Part shown: positions 1 through 8,858 of the stretch, piece by piece
How positions within the stretch are numbered: the first letter of the stretch is position 1
Layout of the letters: each line of letters starts with the position of its first letter
Source of the DNA: an uncultured Paraprevotella sp.
GTDB taxonomy: Bacteria; Bacteroidota; Bacteroidia; Bacteroidales; Bacteroidaceae
Direction of reading: 5' to 3'
DNA length: 33,926 nucleotides
NCBI GenBank assembly: GCA_944321525.1
Contig: CALULQ010000038.1
Coordinates: 1 to 33,926 of the forward strand
The notes under the pieces: generated by a model
What the model saw: only the letters and a program-made list of their open reading frames with translations
What the model was told of the DNA's origin: nothing
The model's database searches: none
Program-made: the position numbers and the translations under genes

Positions 1-324
1 CACGGCGTTCCGTGGCGGGCGGCAAAATGTCACGGAAACCGGCTTTCGGCTTTCATCCTGCATTCCCTTGGGCGCGCGAGGTTTGCGCATTTTCCTCCTG
101 TTCCCGTCCCGTGCCCGTTTGCGCGGTTTTCGCAGGGGGTGTCTTGACGTTTTGACAAAGTGTCATTTGGAGACTTGTTGCCGTCCGCCGGCCTTTGGGC
201 GCCTTTGCGACAGGAGGCAGCTAGCGCCACCGAAACATGCAAGGGCGTTCGCGAGGGCAATCTTTCTTTCCTTCCCGGAATCGCTGAAGTATACGGCTGC
301 CTCCACTGGATTTCTATTGAGCCT
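1..324. other. Intergenic region, no gene recognised
   Basis: This stretch at the window edge has short open frames on both strands, but none resembles a protein I know and they overlap each other. The only structure I noted is a small palindrome around 153-166 (TGAC, five bases, GTCA). It lies downstream of the leftward pseudogene and could hold its terminator, but I see no convincing GC stem followed by a T run. Confidence 0.5.
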
Positions 325-1886
325 TCATTCCACCAACCATCGCTCGATGTTGCGCGTCTCGCGGCTGAAGTTCACGCCGATGCGGAACACGCGGCGGGTG
401 TCCGAGTCGAATGGGCGGGCATAGCCTTTCTCCTCAATTTGGCGCAGGGCTTCCTCTGCTGTTCCTTCCAGTTTGAATTCCATCACGTACACATGTCCGG
501 TGTCTGGAGCAGGAGGTCCACCCGCCCTTGCGAGGTGTGGTATTCCGCCTGCACGTACAGTCCCACCAGTTTGAAGACGATGAACAGCACGTTCTGGTAG
601 TGCAGTTCCTGCTCGCGTGCCAGCTCGTATGGCGTGTCGGCCAGGAAACTTTGCAGGCGGCGGAAGAAACCATCCACGTCGCCGGCTTCCACCTCTTTCA
701 CGAATTGTTCCACTTGGAACGGGGACTCCACCTTGTTGATTGGAGTGTAATACGGAATGAGGAATTTCAGCAGTCCTTCCTCCACTTCCTTGTTCGGGAA
801 GTCCAACGTGTAAACGTCAAAGCGCGGATTGTAATCCTTGATGGTCAGGTATCCGCTTTGGTACAGCAATGGTACGGGATGGTCGGATGCCGTGTCGATG
901 CTGTCGAGCACTTCTCCGCTTGTGCGCTCTTGTGTCAGTCTTCTCAGGTCGTAATGGCTACGTTTGAGCAGTTCCACCAGATAGGTCGGAGTGCCGGTCT
1001 CGAACCAGTAGTTGCCGAACTTCTGCTTGGCCAAGGCATTGAGCAAGCTGAACGGATTGTAAAGCCCTTCCGAGTCTTCTGTGAAATGGTATCCGTCGTA
1101 ATGCTCCTTCAGCCGGATGTAGGCCTTCTCCTCGGGTATGCGGTATTTATCAGCCAGCTTGCATACGTATTCCTTGAAATTGTCACGCAGTTCTTCTTCC
1201 GTGATGCCGCATAAGTCCGCATAGCGGTTATCCATCGAAATGTCTTCCAGGTTGTTCAGGTCGCTGAACACGCTCACCTTGCTGAACTTCGTCACGCCGG
1301 TGAGCAGTCCCAGCCGGATATATCGGTCCATGCTTTTCAGTGCCCCGTAAAACGCCTTCAGCGTGCTGCGGTAGTCTTCCTGCAGCTCCTCGTTCCCGAT
1401 GGCCTGCAGCATGGGCTTGTCGTATTCGTCCACCAGAATCACCACGCCTTGCCCCGTCTGCTCGCAGGCACGACGGATCACGCCGCCGAAACGACGGGAA
1501 AAGTCCACTTCGGAGGGTTCACGGCCATAAATCCGCTCCCAACTTTCCAAATATTCATTTAGTACGCGGTCCAGTTTCTCCGGCGCGTCATACTTTTGGG
1601 TATTCAGGTCCAGGTGGAATACCGGATGCACTGCCCAATCCTTTTCCAACCCTTCGATGGCCAGATCCTTGAAGAGCTCCTTCCGCCCTTGGAAGTAGGC
1701 TTCCAGCGTGGACACCAGCAGGCTTTTCCCGAAACGGCGCGGCCGCGACAGGAAGTAATAGCTTCCCGTTTTCACCAACCGGTACAACAAAGCCGTTTTG
1801 TCTACATACATGTAGCCTTCCGTGCGGACTTTATTAAAATCTTGCACGCCTATCGGCAATGGCTGAAGCATAGGTTTGTCCTCCAT
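325..1886 (-). pseudogene. AAA-ATPase-like / PD-(D/E)XK nuclease family protein, frameshifted near the C-terminus
   Basis: The N-terminal part matches the AAA-ATPase-like family common in Bacteroidota: a YVDKT segment near residue 27, a P-loop RPRRFGKS (48-55) and a Walker B LVDEYDKP (151-158). The C-terminus should be the PD-(D/E)XK nuclease-like domain usually fused to it. Translation from 1886 reads to RVDLLLQTPD (catalytic-type Asp at about 457), then enters a stop at 483-485. One base appears to be missing at about 493-494. Restoring it continues with VYVMEFKLEG and runs to a stop at 325-327, giving about 520 residues, the usual family length. The break falls between the Asp and the ExK of the nuclease motif. 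No homopolymer is present, so a real indel and a sequencing error are both possible. The family is widespread and multicopy; its cellular role is not established. Confidence 0.85.
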
Positions 1887-1902
1887 TTTAGATTCTGGCG
1901 AA

Positions 1903-1910
1903 CAAACATA
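1903..1910 (-). promoter_or_regulatory. Putative -7 box (TATGTTTG) for the AAA/nuclease gene
   Basis: On the minus strand this reads TATGTTTG, matching TAnnTTTG, 16 bases before the start codon at 1886. I found no clear -33 TTTG at the expected distance. Confidence 0.5.
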
Positions 1911-2036
1911 CTAAAAAAACAGGCTTCGCTTTGCGTTGAATCATTTCGCTAAATACTATTTTGCGCATTTTTGTCATCTTTAAGAGTTCGGGCTGCATCC
2001 CGGCCATGAATAAGCGTCGGTTTCATTTGCTTTTAT

Positions 2037-2067
2037 TTTGCATTCCTCTCGACTTGCACTACCTTTG
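2037..2067 (+). promoter_or_regulatory. Sigma-A-type promoter of the cobD-cbiB operon
   Basis: TTTG at 2037-2040 and TACCTTTG at 2060-2067 are separated by 19 bases, a full match to the Bacteroidota promoter. The start codon follows 17 bases after the -7 box, giving a very short leader with no room for a cobalamin riboswitch. Confidence 0.8.
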
Positions 2068-2084
2068 CAAAAACAAAACACGAT

Positions 2085-3107
2085 ATGATTCATGGACATG
2101 GGGACGACCTCCCCTTCGACGACCATAGTGTCAGTCTCAATTTCAGTAGCAACGTCTACCGCCAGCCCCGTTTGGACGAGTTGTTCAGCCATTTGGGAAA
2201 ATGTTGGAACCGTGTGCGTTCTTATCCCGAACCCGCACCGGAGACGGCTGAACGTATTGTGGCCGAATCCTTGCGGCTCGCACCGGAGAACGTGTGTCTG
2301 ACCAACGGCGCTACGGAAGCCATTTACCTTGTGGCACAAGCCTTCTCCGGCAGACGTTCCTGCATCCTTGCACCCACTTTCTCTGAATATGCCGATGCTT
2401 GCCGCCTGCACTGCCACAAGGTGAGGTTCATTTACTCTCTCGATCGTTTGCCGGCAGATGCCGACATCGTCTGGCTCTGCAACCCGAACAATCCCACCGG
2501 CGCGGTCATCCCGCATGCCGATATGGAACAAACGGTCAGGCAACATCCGCATACGCTTTTTGTTATCGACCAAAGTTACGAGGATTTCACATTGGAACGG
2601 CTTTTCGGTGCGGCGGAAGCCGCCGCGTTGCCCAATGTCATACTCCTGCATTCCATGACCAAGACTTATGGAATCCCCGGACTGCGCGTGGGCTACCTGA
2701 CGGCATGTCCGGAGATGGCCGACCGCATCCGTCGCGTCAGGATGCCTTGGTCTGTCAATGCTTTGGCCATGGAAGCCGCCATTTACCTGGTCCGTCACGA
2801 GGCTGATTTCCGTCCGGACACCGGCTTCTTGTTGGAAGAGCGGGAGAGGGTGGCCGCCCGGCTGGAAGCGCTCCGCCTGGCCGAGGTCTGGCCGGGACAG
2901 ACTCACTTCCTGTTGGCGCGCCTTCGTATGGGGGTGGCTTCCGCCCTGAAGGGTTACTTGCTCCGCGAGCATGGCATCCTCATCCGCGATGCGGGGAACT
3001 TCGAAGGCTTGGACGGCCGGTATTTCCGCATAGCCGTGCAGGGACGCGAAGCGGACGACCGTTTGCTTGCGGCTGTTCAAGAATGGATTTTTTCGGAATG
3101 GGCATGA
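2085..3107 (+). CDS. cobD: Threonine-phosphate decarboxylase-like PLP aminotransferase
   Basis: This is a 340-residue fold-type I PLP enzyme of the histidinol-phosphate aminotransferase/CobD group. Visible motifs are NPNNPTG at 133-139 and SMTKTYGIPGLRVGY with the cofactor lysine at K193. In Salmonella naming, CobD decarboxylates L-threonine-O-3-phosphate to (R)-1-amino-2-propanol phosphate, which CbiB attaches to adenosylcobyric acid. A histidinol-phosphate aminotransferase would look similar. The overlap of its 3' end with cbiB by 25 bases, and cobQ just beyond, favour the cobalamin role. The start lies 17 bases after a good promoter. Note that in aerobic-pathway nomenclature the symbol cobD means CbiB. 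Confidence 0.85.
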   Translation: MIHGHGDDLPFDDHSVSLNFSSNVYRQPRLDELFSHLGKCWNRVRSYPEPAPETAERIVAESLRLAPENVCLTNGATEAIYLVAQAFSGRRSCILAPTFSEYADACRLHCHKVRFIYSLDRLPADADIVWLCNPNNPTGAVIPHADMEQTVRQHPHTLFVIDQSYEDFTLERLFGAAEAAALPNVILLHSMTKTYGIPGLRVGYLTACPEMADRIRRVRMPWSVNALAMEAAIYLVRHEADFRPDTGFLLEERERVAARLEALRLAEVWPGQTHFLLARLRMGVASALKGYLLREHGILIRDAGNFEGLDGRYFRIAVQGREADDRLLAAVQEWIFSEWA

Positions 3108-4078
3108 TGGGGAATGTGTTACCTTTGCTCATGGGATGGGGGCTGGACAAATGTCTGGGCGACCCTTCCTGCCTGCCGCATCCCGTCGTGGCTTTCGGGC
3201 GCTGGATCGCTTTTGTGGAGCGCCATGCCAACAAAGGGCGCTGCCGACGCGCCAAGGGGACGCTCTTGGTCGGGTTTTCCGTTGCCGGTGTTTTTCTGCT
3301 CACGTGGCTTTTTCTTTTCTTCCTTTCCCGGCTTTGTGCGGCATGGCCGGCGGGCGGTTCCTATGTCTTTCTTTCCGCGGAAGGCATCTTGGTGTTCTAT
3401 TGCCTTTGTGGCACGACGCTCGTGCGCGAAGTGCGCCTTGTGTTCCGGGCTGCCGATCGTTCGCTCGACGAAGGGCGCCGGCAGGTGGCCCGCATCGTGG
3501 GGCGCGACACGGCGCACCTGAGCGACAAGGAGGTGCGCACGGCCGCGCTGGAAACCTTGGCTGAAAACCTGAGCGACGGTGTCGTCGCACCCCTTTTCTG
3601 GTTCTATCTGCTCGGTCTTCCGGGCATGATGGCTTATAAGATGGTGAACACCATGGATTCCATGATAGGTTACCGCACGGACCGCTATCGGGAATTCGGA
3701 TGGGCCGCCGCGCGGTTGGACGACGTGGCCAACTACGTGCCGGCCCGGCTCACGGCCTTCCTCATGGCCCTTTCCGCCCACTTGCCCCACCGGGGGCGCA
3801 AGGCCGCGCGCGGGCTGAAGGACGAACTGCGTTTCATCCTGCGCCATGGGCCACGCCATGCCAGCCCCAATTCCGGTTATCCCGAAGCCGCCTTGGCCGG
3901 TATCCTCGACTGTCGTTTCGGCGGACCGCACGACTATTTTGGGCAAAGTTTCCCCAAACCCTACATCGGAAACCGCGACCGCGCGTTGCGGACGGAAGAT
4001 TTGCAGACGGCCGTCGGCGTCAACCTTTGGGCCGAGTGCCTCATGGTGTTGTGCGGCGTGGCCCTATCTTTTCTCTGA
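3083..4078 (+). CDS. cbiB: Adenosylcobinamide-phosphate synthase CbiB
   Basis: This 331-residue integral membrane protein shows family signatures: LDKCLGDP near residue 21 with HPVVAFGRWI after it, VRTAALETLAENLSDGVVAPLFW around 151-173, MAYKMVNTMDSMIGYRT, and ASPNSGYPEAALAG. The enzyme joins aminopropanol (phosphate) to adenosylcobyric acid, giving adenosylcobinamide (phosphate). It starts inside the 3' end of the preceding decarboxylase gene (25-base overlap), so the two steps that make and use aminopropanol phosphate are translationally linked. Its 3' end overlaps the convergent cobQ gene by 15 bases. An in-frame Met a few codons in (MGMMGN) is an alternative start. Confidence 0.93.
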   Translation: MDFFGMGMMGNVLPLLMGWGLDKCLGDPSCLPHPVVAFGRWIAFVERHANKGRCRRAKGTLLVGFSVAGVFLLTWLFLFFLSRLCAAWPAGGSYVFLSAEGILVFYCLCGTTLVREVRLVFRAADRSLDEGRRQVARIVGRDTAHLSDKEVRTAALETLAENLSDGVVAPLFWFYLLGLPGMMAYKMVNTMDSMIGYRTDRYREFGWAAARLDDVANYVPARLTAFLMALSAHLPHRGRKAARGLKDELRFILRHGPRHASPNSGYPEAALAGILDCRFGGPHDYFGQSFPKPYIGNRDRALRTEDLQTAVGVNLWAECLMVLCGVALSFL

Positions 4079-5554
4079 CGAGAGGATGCGGTAGAACGCT
4101 TCCATGTCCAGATGGCGGCGCACGTGGGCGGCCAGCAGGTCGTATTGCCGTTCCTTGAATGCCGCGTAGTCTTCTGCCGTTCCGTTTCCAGTGCTTTGGA
4201 CGTATGGTTCCAGCAGGTAGTCCACCACGGCGTTGTTGTCAAGGATGCCGTGCAGGTAGGTGCCCCAGCACTTCCGGTCGAGCCGGCATCCTTCCGGCGT
4301 GCCGTCGGCCAGGCAGGCCAGATGCCGTGCCGTTGTCCCGTCGTCAGGGCAGGTGCGTCCCATGTGAATTTCATACCCCCGTCCGCAAGCGCCCGATTCG
4401 GCGAAGCGGAACTCCACCTGCCGTGTGGTTTTCTTTCCGGTGAGCACCGTCCGCACGGGCAGCAGTCCCAGTCCCGCCCGTCGGCGCGGCGGCCCTTCCA
4501 CGCCTTCCGGGTCGGCCACCTCGCGTCCCATCATCTGGTAGCCCCCGCAAATGCCTACCACGGTGCGCCCTTCCCGCCTTGCTTCTGCGATGGCCGTTGC
4601 CATTCCCGAGCGTTCCAGCCATTCCAGGTCGTCTATTGTGTTTTTGCTGCCGGGCAGAATGATGATTTCCGCCTGTCGGATCGCTTCCGCGCTGTCGGCG
4701 TAGAAGAGGTGCACCCTGCCGTCGCGCTCCAGCCGGTCGAAGTCTGTGAAGTTGGACAGGTGCCGCAGGCGGACCACCGCCACGTTGACCCGCCCTTCTT
4801 CCGCGCGGGAGGCTTTCCCGGCCAGGTCCACCGAGTCTTCTTCCTCTATGTGTATGTCTTGGAAATAGGGCACGACTCCCAGGACAGGCACTCCGCACAC
4901 TTCTTCCATCATTTTCACCCCGTCGGCGAAGAGCCGGAGGTCGCCCCTGAACTTATTGACGATGATGCCCTTGATGCGCTTCCGGTCGTCGGGGCTTTGC
5001 AACATGATGGAGCCGTAGGCTGAGGCGAACACGCCGCCGCGGTCGATGTCCGCCACCAGGAACACGTCGGCATCCGCATGCCTTGCCATGGGCATGTTCA
5101 CGATGTCCGTTGCCCGGAGGTTGATTTCGGCCACGCTGCCTGCCCCTTCCATCACGATGGGGTTGTAGCGGGCCGCCAGGCGGTCGAAAGCCTCGCACAC
5201 GGCGCGGCGCAGTTCTTCCCGTCCCTCGACGCGGAAATAGTCGTAGGCGGAGCGGTTGCCTGCCGGACGCCCGTTGAGCACCACCTGCGACGTGTGGTCG
5301 GAATTGGGCTTCAGCAACACGGGGTTCATGTCCGTGTGGCAGGGGATGCCGGCGGCTTCGGCCTGTACGGCCTGTGCCCGCCCGATTTCCAGTCCTTCGG
5401 GCGTGGCGTAGGAGTTGAGCGACATGTTCTGTGCCTTGAAGGGGGCAGGGTGGTAGCCGTCTTGTCGCAGGATGCGGCAAAGGGCTGCTGCCAGCACGCT
5501 CTTGCCCACGTCGCTTCCCGTCCCGGCCAGCATGAAAGGATGAAGTTTTCTCAT
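4064..5554 (-). CDS. cobQ: Cobyric acid synthase CobQ/CbiP
   Basis: This 496-residue ATP-dependent amidotransferase amidates four side chains (b, d, e, g) of adenosylcobyrinic acid a,c-diamide using glutamine. The N-terminal P-loop-type domain begins MLAGTGSDVGKSVLAAAL (8-25) and contains FKAQNMSLNSYAT. The C-terminal class I glutaminase has the nucleophile in GICGGYQMMG (C336) and the histidine in GTYLHGILDN (H435). The frame stays open for a further 234 bases upstream, but that part translates a dispersed repeat and has no similarity to the family. ATG 5554 matches the usual N-terminus and sits 20 bases after a -7 box at 5575-5582. It converges on cbiB with a 15-base tail overlap. Confidence 0.95.
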   Translation of the reverse strand: MRKLHPFMLAGTGSDVGKSVLAAALCRILRQDGYHPAPFKAQNMSLNSYATPEGLEIGRAQAVQAEAAGIPCHTDMNPVLLKPNSDHTSQVVLNGRPAGNRSAYDYFRVEGREELRRAVCEAFDRLAARYNPIVMEGAGSVAEINLRATDIVNMPMARHADADVFLVADIDRGGVFASAYGSIMLQSPDDRKRIKGIIVNKFRGDLRLFADGVKMMEEVCGVPVLGVVPYFQDIHIEEEDSVDLAGKASRAEEGRVNVAVVRLRHLSNFTDFDRLERDGRVHLFYADSAEAIRQAEIIILPGSKNTIDDLEWLERSGMATAIAEARREGRTVVGICGGYQMMGREVADPEGVEGPPRRRAGLGLLPVRTVLTGKKTTRQVEFRFAESGACGRGYEIHMGRTCPDDGTTARHLACLADGTPEGCRLDRKCWGTYLHGILDNNAVVDYLLEPYVQSTGNGTAEDYAAFKERQYDLLAAHVRRHLDMEAFYRILSSEKR

Positions 5555-5574
5555 GGAATGCCTGTTTTTGCCTG

Positions 5575-5609
5575 CAAAGTTACGCGATTCCCGCGTGGGG
5601 GCGCGCAAA
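5575..5609 (-). promoter_or_regulatory. Putative promoter of cobQ
   Basis: On the minus strand TAACTTTG (5575-5582) lies 20 bases before the cobQ ATG. A TTTG at 5606-5609 is 23 bases further up, at the long end of accepted spacing. The promoter lies between cobQ and the dispersed repeat copy at 5635-5736. Confidence 0.6.
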
Positions 5610-5634
5610 AAAGGCGAAAAGGAAAATGGGGGAT

Positions 5635-5736
5635 GCCTTGCGGGCTGCCGGATTGTACTCTGCGGAGAATACTCGAGTACTTGCCGCAGAGTACTCGAGT
5701 ACTTGCCGCAAAGTACGCTGGCGGACTCCGCAAGGC
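5635..5736 (-). repeat. Dispersed palindromic repeat, copy A (two 22-bp units)
   Basis: This element is about 102 bp. Its outer arms are imperfect inverted repeats (GCCTTGCGG at the left, CCGCAAGGC at the right). The core has two 22-bp units, each containing (A)TACTCGAGTACT followed by TGCCGCA. The left arm is the ATTGTAC type and the right arm the GTACGCTGGCGG type, the opposite order from copies B and C, hence the minus assignment. It lies between hsp20 and cobQ. Confidence 0.9.
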
Positions 5737-5786
5737 GTGGCGCGGCGTCGGGCAAGGCCGTGGGCGGACAGGTGGCCGTCGGGCAC

Positions 5787-5821
5787 AAAAAATCCCCGTG
5801 GCGGGAGAACCGCCGCGGGGA
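5787..5821 (-). terminator. Intrinsic terminator after hsp20
   Basis: On the minus strand the stem CCCCGCGGCGG/CCGCCACGGGG with a five-base loop (5794-5820) is followed by a run of six T (5787-5792). It lies 39 bases beyond the hsp20 stop. Confidence 0.88.
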
Positions 5822-5859
5822 GAATCCCTTTATTCAAACTCTCTCACATTGCTGCGGGA

Positions 5860-6297
5860 TTATTTGATTTCAATCATTCGGTTGACTTTTGCTTTTTCTT
5901 CGGGTGTGCGCTTCGGCAGGTCGATGGTCAGCACGCCGTCGTTCACGCTGGCTGCAATCTTTTCCTTGTCCACGTCGTCGGGCAAGACGAGCGTCTGCTC
6001 GAACTGCGTGTAAGAGAATTCCTGGCGCAGGTAGCGCTTGTTCTTCTTGTCCTCGTCCTTCTTTTCGTCTTTCTTCTCCATGGCGATGGTCAGTTCGTTG
6101 TCCTCGCCTACGTGGATGGTGAAGTCTTCCTTCTTCATGCCCGGTGCGGCGACTTCCACTTTGTAGTCGGTGTCACTTTCGATGACGTTGATGGCCGGAG
6201 CGGTGGCGTTGGCCTTTACCATCCAATCGTTGTCGAAGAAATCGTTGAACAAACTCGGCAACCAGTTCTGTGCGTTGTACCTTCTAATAGCTGACAT
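5860..6297 (-). CDS. Small heat-shock protein, Hsp20 family
   Basis: This 145-residue alpha-crystallin-type chaperone has an N-terminal arm (SLFNDFFDNDW) and an alpha-crystallin domain from about VIESDTDYKVEVAAPGMKKEDF. A charged linker rich in Lys/Asp/Glu (EKKDEKKDEDKKNK) is followed by FSYTQFEQTLVLPDDVD and the ASVNDGVLTIDLPK strand. Members bind unfolding proteins as oligomers and hand them to ATP-dependent chaperones. ATG 6297 is chosen because an AGGAGA sits 7 bases upstream of it, one of the few clear ribosome-binding sites in this window; a TTG two codons upstream is less likely. The gene is monocistronic, ending at a strong terminator. Confidence 0.95.
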   Translation of the reverse strand: MSAIRRYNAQNWLPSLFNDFFDNDWMVKANATAPAINVIESDTDYKVEVAAPGMKKEDFTIHVGEDNELTIAMEKKDEKKDEDKKNKRYLRQEFSYTQFEQTLVLPDDVDKEKIAASVNDGVLTIDLPKRTPEEKAKVNRMIEIK

Positions 6298-6710
6298 AAT
6301 CAAATCTCCTATTCTTTAAGTTATACATTCAGTTTGTTGTTCTCGGGCGGTGCTTCCTTTCGGTTGCGCCGTTCGCTTGTATAAAGTACAAAGTCCGTAC
6401 CTGTGGCGCGGGAAAGGCCGGCTGGCGGCCTGCTGTTAACTTTTTGCAATCTTTTTAAGTCTGCCGGCCGCCGTTTTAAACCTGCGAAAACTTTTTTCAC
6501 CTTCGGCGGATGCCATTGTCTGCCATATTGTCGGCTTTGCGGGCAAGATGGCAGTGGCGCCGGACGGACGTGGGCTGCGGCCATGGAGGAAGAAAAATGC
6601 CGCAGGACGGGGCATAATCGGATTATTTTCCGTAAGTTTGCATCGGGCCTTGTGCCCTTACTCATATTAAAAAGCAATAAGCGTTTATACTACAACCTAA
6701 AAGACAACTT
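6298..6710. other. Divergent intergenic region between hsp20 and the C10 protease operon
   Basis: This 413-base region separates divergent genes. It contains the hsp20 ribosome-binding site and a -7 box for the protease at 6633-6640. I could not find a good TAnnTTTG box for hsp20, so it may use a heat-shock-specific arrangement. No gene is supported here. Confidence 0.5.
6633..6640 (+). promoter_or_regulatory. Putative -7 box (TAAGTTTG) of the C10 protease operon
   Basis: TAAGTTTG followed by CA occurs 70 bases before the protease start. The -33 position lacks TTTG. Confidence 0.5.
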
Positions 6711-8852
6711 ATGGAAATGAAAAAATGTAATGCGATCTTCATGTTGGCCGCATGGCTTTCAGCCTCGGTCTCGCTCTGCGCCGCGCCTCGCACGGAAGGG
6801 CAAGCCAGACTCGTGGCCGCAACATTCCTCAACGGGCGGATGGCGACGGCCAAGCGCGCCGCAGCACCGGCACTCACCCTGGCCGCCACGTCGGCCGACC
6901 TGGAAACGACGGCCAAGCGCGCCGCCGGCAGTGGCGAGCCCGCCTGGTATGCCTACAACCAAGGGACGGAAGCCTTTGTCATCGTGTCCGGCGACGACCG
7001 GATGAAGGACATCCTCGGCTATTCGGCCGAAGGCCCCTTCGAAGTCCAGGGCATGCCCTCCAACCTGCATGCCTGGCTCGATGCCTACGCGGCACAGGCG
7101 GCCGGACTCGACCTGGAAGATGCCGCTGTTCCGGCCACGGCGGGGCACATCCGTGCGGAAGGGCTTCCCGAGGCAGTGGCACCGCTCTTGGGCGACATCG
7201 CCTACAACCAATATGCCCCTTATAACCAATTGTGCCCCACCATTGGCGGGCGGCGCACGCTCACGGGCTGCCTGGCCACCTCGCTGGCTTCCATCCTGAG
7301 CTATTGGAAGTATCCGGCGCAGGGCACCGGCTCTTACTCCTACGTCACCCTCTCCTACGGTCTGGCCTGCAGTTTCGATTTCGGTGCCGAGGTGTTCGAC
7401 TGGGACAACATCCTGCCCCGCTACACGCCCGGGGGATACACCGACGGGCAGGCCGATGCCATTGCCCGGCTGATGCTGGCCTGCGGCGTAGCCTCCGAGA
7501 TGGACTATACCACTTATAGCTCCAATGCCTACACCGACGTGACCATGACCGGCGCGGCGCGCTACCTGGGCATGAATCCCTATGCCCTCTACCGGTTCCG
7601 CTACTTCTACCGCACGCAGGAGTGGATGGACATGCTGCTCGGGGAACTGGCCGCCGGACGGCCTGTGCTCTACGGCGGAAACTCGGCCACGGGCAGCGGG
7701 CACGCCTTCGTGGTGGACGGTTACGACCAGGACGGCATGGTGCATGTCAACTGGGGATGGGGCGGCTCGAGCAACGGATATTACGAGGTGGCCTCGCTCG
7801 ACCCCTACGGCAACGGCAACCAGGGATTTGCCTTCATGCAGGACATGGTGACCGGACTGGCGCCGAAGACCATACTTTCCACCCCGACTTCGCTCTTCCT
7901 GGCCATACTGCCGGAGTACGAAGGCGACAGGTGCAGGGTCAGCTCGCTCCTGAACTATGGTAACGACTTCGAGGGGCGGTTGGCCATCGTGGCCGAGCGC
8001 GACGGCGTGCAAGTCCCCGTCAGCAGTTTCCTCTACGGGAAGATGAAGAGCATGACGGGGGCCGACAATGCCGTCTTCGACATGAAGGAAGGCATCGGGC
8101 AGCTTGAGGCCGGCGCTTACGATGTCTACGTGGCCTCGCAGGCCGACGGGCAGGCCGACTGGACGCCGGCCTGCGGCACGGAGGTGGAGAATCCGCCTTG
8201 CCGGCTCGAGGTGCGCGAGGACGGGACATTCGCCTGGACCACCGTCGGACGCGAGCTCCCGAAGGCCGGAATACGGCTCGACGGCGCGCTCTACGCGGGC
8301 AAGGGCTTCACGGCCCGCATCGACCTGCACAATCCTGCCGGCGAGGCTTTCGACGGGGAAATCTATCTGGACATCATCAATCCGCGCACGGGGTATGCCT
8401 TCAGCCATATCTATTGCGGCATGGCCGCACTGGAGGCCGGCAGCGACACCACGATGACCGTGGCGGACGAGATGCCCGACGTGGAAGGTGCCTACCTGTT
8501 GAGGGTTTCCTGGGGTTACTCCGTCTACCAGTTCGAGCCGTTGAGCGAGAACATGGAGGTGGACATTCTCGACCCTGCGGGCGTGGGGACGGTGGAGGCC
8601 GGAGCGCGCGGCGCGGACAGGCCCGTCTATTGCTCCGCGCAGGGAGAGAGCGACATCCGCTTCCGTTATGCCGGGGAGGTGGAGTCGGTGAGCCTGCACA
8701 ATCTGGCGGGACAGGCGCTGGCAACGGCACGTGTCCGCCGTGCTGCCGACGGCACCTACGTCGTGCCGGGCACGGGGCTGGGACGCGGGTGCTACATCCT
8801 GCGCATCCGCAAGCCCGGCGGAGAGACGCTATCGCTCAAATTTAACCGATAA
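6711..8852 (+). CDS. C10-family cysteine protease (streptopain-like) with type IX secretion tail
   Basis: This 713-residue secreted protein has a signal peptide (about 1-24), then a propeptide of the Spi/streptopain inhibitor type with YAYNQGTEAFVIVSGDDRMKDILGYS (80-105). The C10 catalytic domain has C187 in LTGCLATSLASILSYW, H331 in GSGHAFVVDGYD and the VNWGWGGSSNGYY motif at 346-358. Beta-rich regions follow. The last 75 or so residues look like a type A T9SS sorting domain: VESVSLHNLAGQALAT, then TYVVPGTGLGRGCYILRI and a terminal LKFNR. Streptopain relatives cleave host and bacterial proteins; the substrate here is unknown. ATG 6717 (MKK) is an equally good start. It heads an operon with two lipoproteins (gaps of 6 and 7 bases). 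Confidence 0.93.
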   Translation: MEMKKCNAIFMLAAWLSASVSLCAAPRTEGQARLVAATFLNGRMATAKRAAAPALTLAATSADLETTAKRAAGSGEPAWYAYNQGTEAFVIVSGDDRMKDILGYSAEGPFEVQGMPSNLHAWLDAYAAQAAGLDLEDAAVPATAGHIRAEGLPEAVAPLLGDIAYNQYAPYNQLCPTIGGRRTLTGCLATSLASILSYWKYPAQGTGSYSYVTLSYGLACSFDFGAEVFDWDNILPRYTPGGYTDGQADAIARLMLACGVASEMDYTTYSSNAYTDVTMTGAARYLGMNPYALYRFRYFYRTQEWMDMLLGELAAGRPVLYGGNSATGSGHAFVVDGYDQDGMVHVNWGWGGSSNGYYEVASLDPYGNGNQGFAFMQDMVTGLAPKTILSTPTSLFLAILPEYEGDRCRVSSLLNYGNDFEGRLAIVAERDGVQVPVSSFLYGKMKSMTGADNAVFDMKEGIGQLEAGAYDVYVASQADGQADWTPACGTEVENPPCRLEVREDGTFAWTTVGRELPKAGIRLDGALYAGKGFTARIDLHNPAGEAFDGEIYLDIINPRTGYAFSHIYCGMAALEAGSDTTMTVADEMPDVEGAYLLRVSWGYSVYQFEPLSENMEVDILDPAGVGTVEAGARGADRPVYCSAQGESDIRFRYAGEVESVSLHNLAGQALATARVRRAADGTYVVPGTGLGRGCYILRIRKPGGETLSLKFNR

Positions 8853-8858
8853 AACAAT

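Noticed and set aside
5635..5736. Repeat copies as a CRISPR array
   Set aside because: There are only one or two 22-bp units per site, no unique spacers between them and no cas genes.
5555..5788. N-terminal extension of cobQ to 5788
   Set aside because: The added residues are the translation of repeat copy A plus promoter sequence. The family N-terminus and a -7 box at 5575-5582 place the start at 5554.
6759..8699. A 646-codon open frame antisense to the C10 protease
   Set aside because: No signal peptide or motif is seen, and the sense strand encodes all catalytic motifs of the protease. The same reasoning excludes long antisense frames over the fasciclin gene (15224-16918) and glmS (31602-33398).
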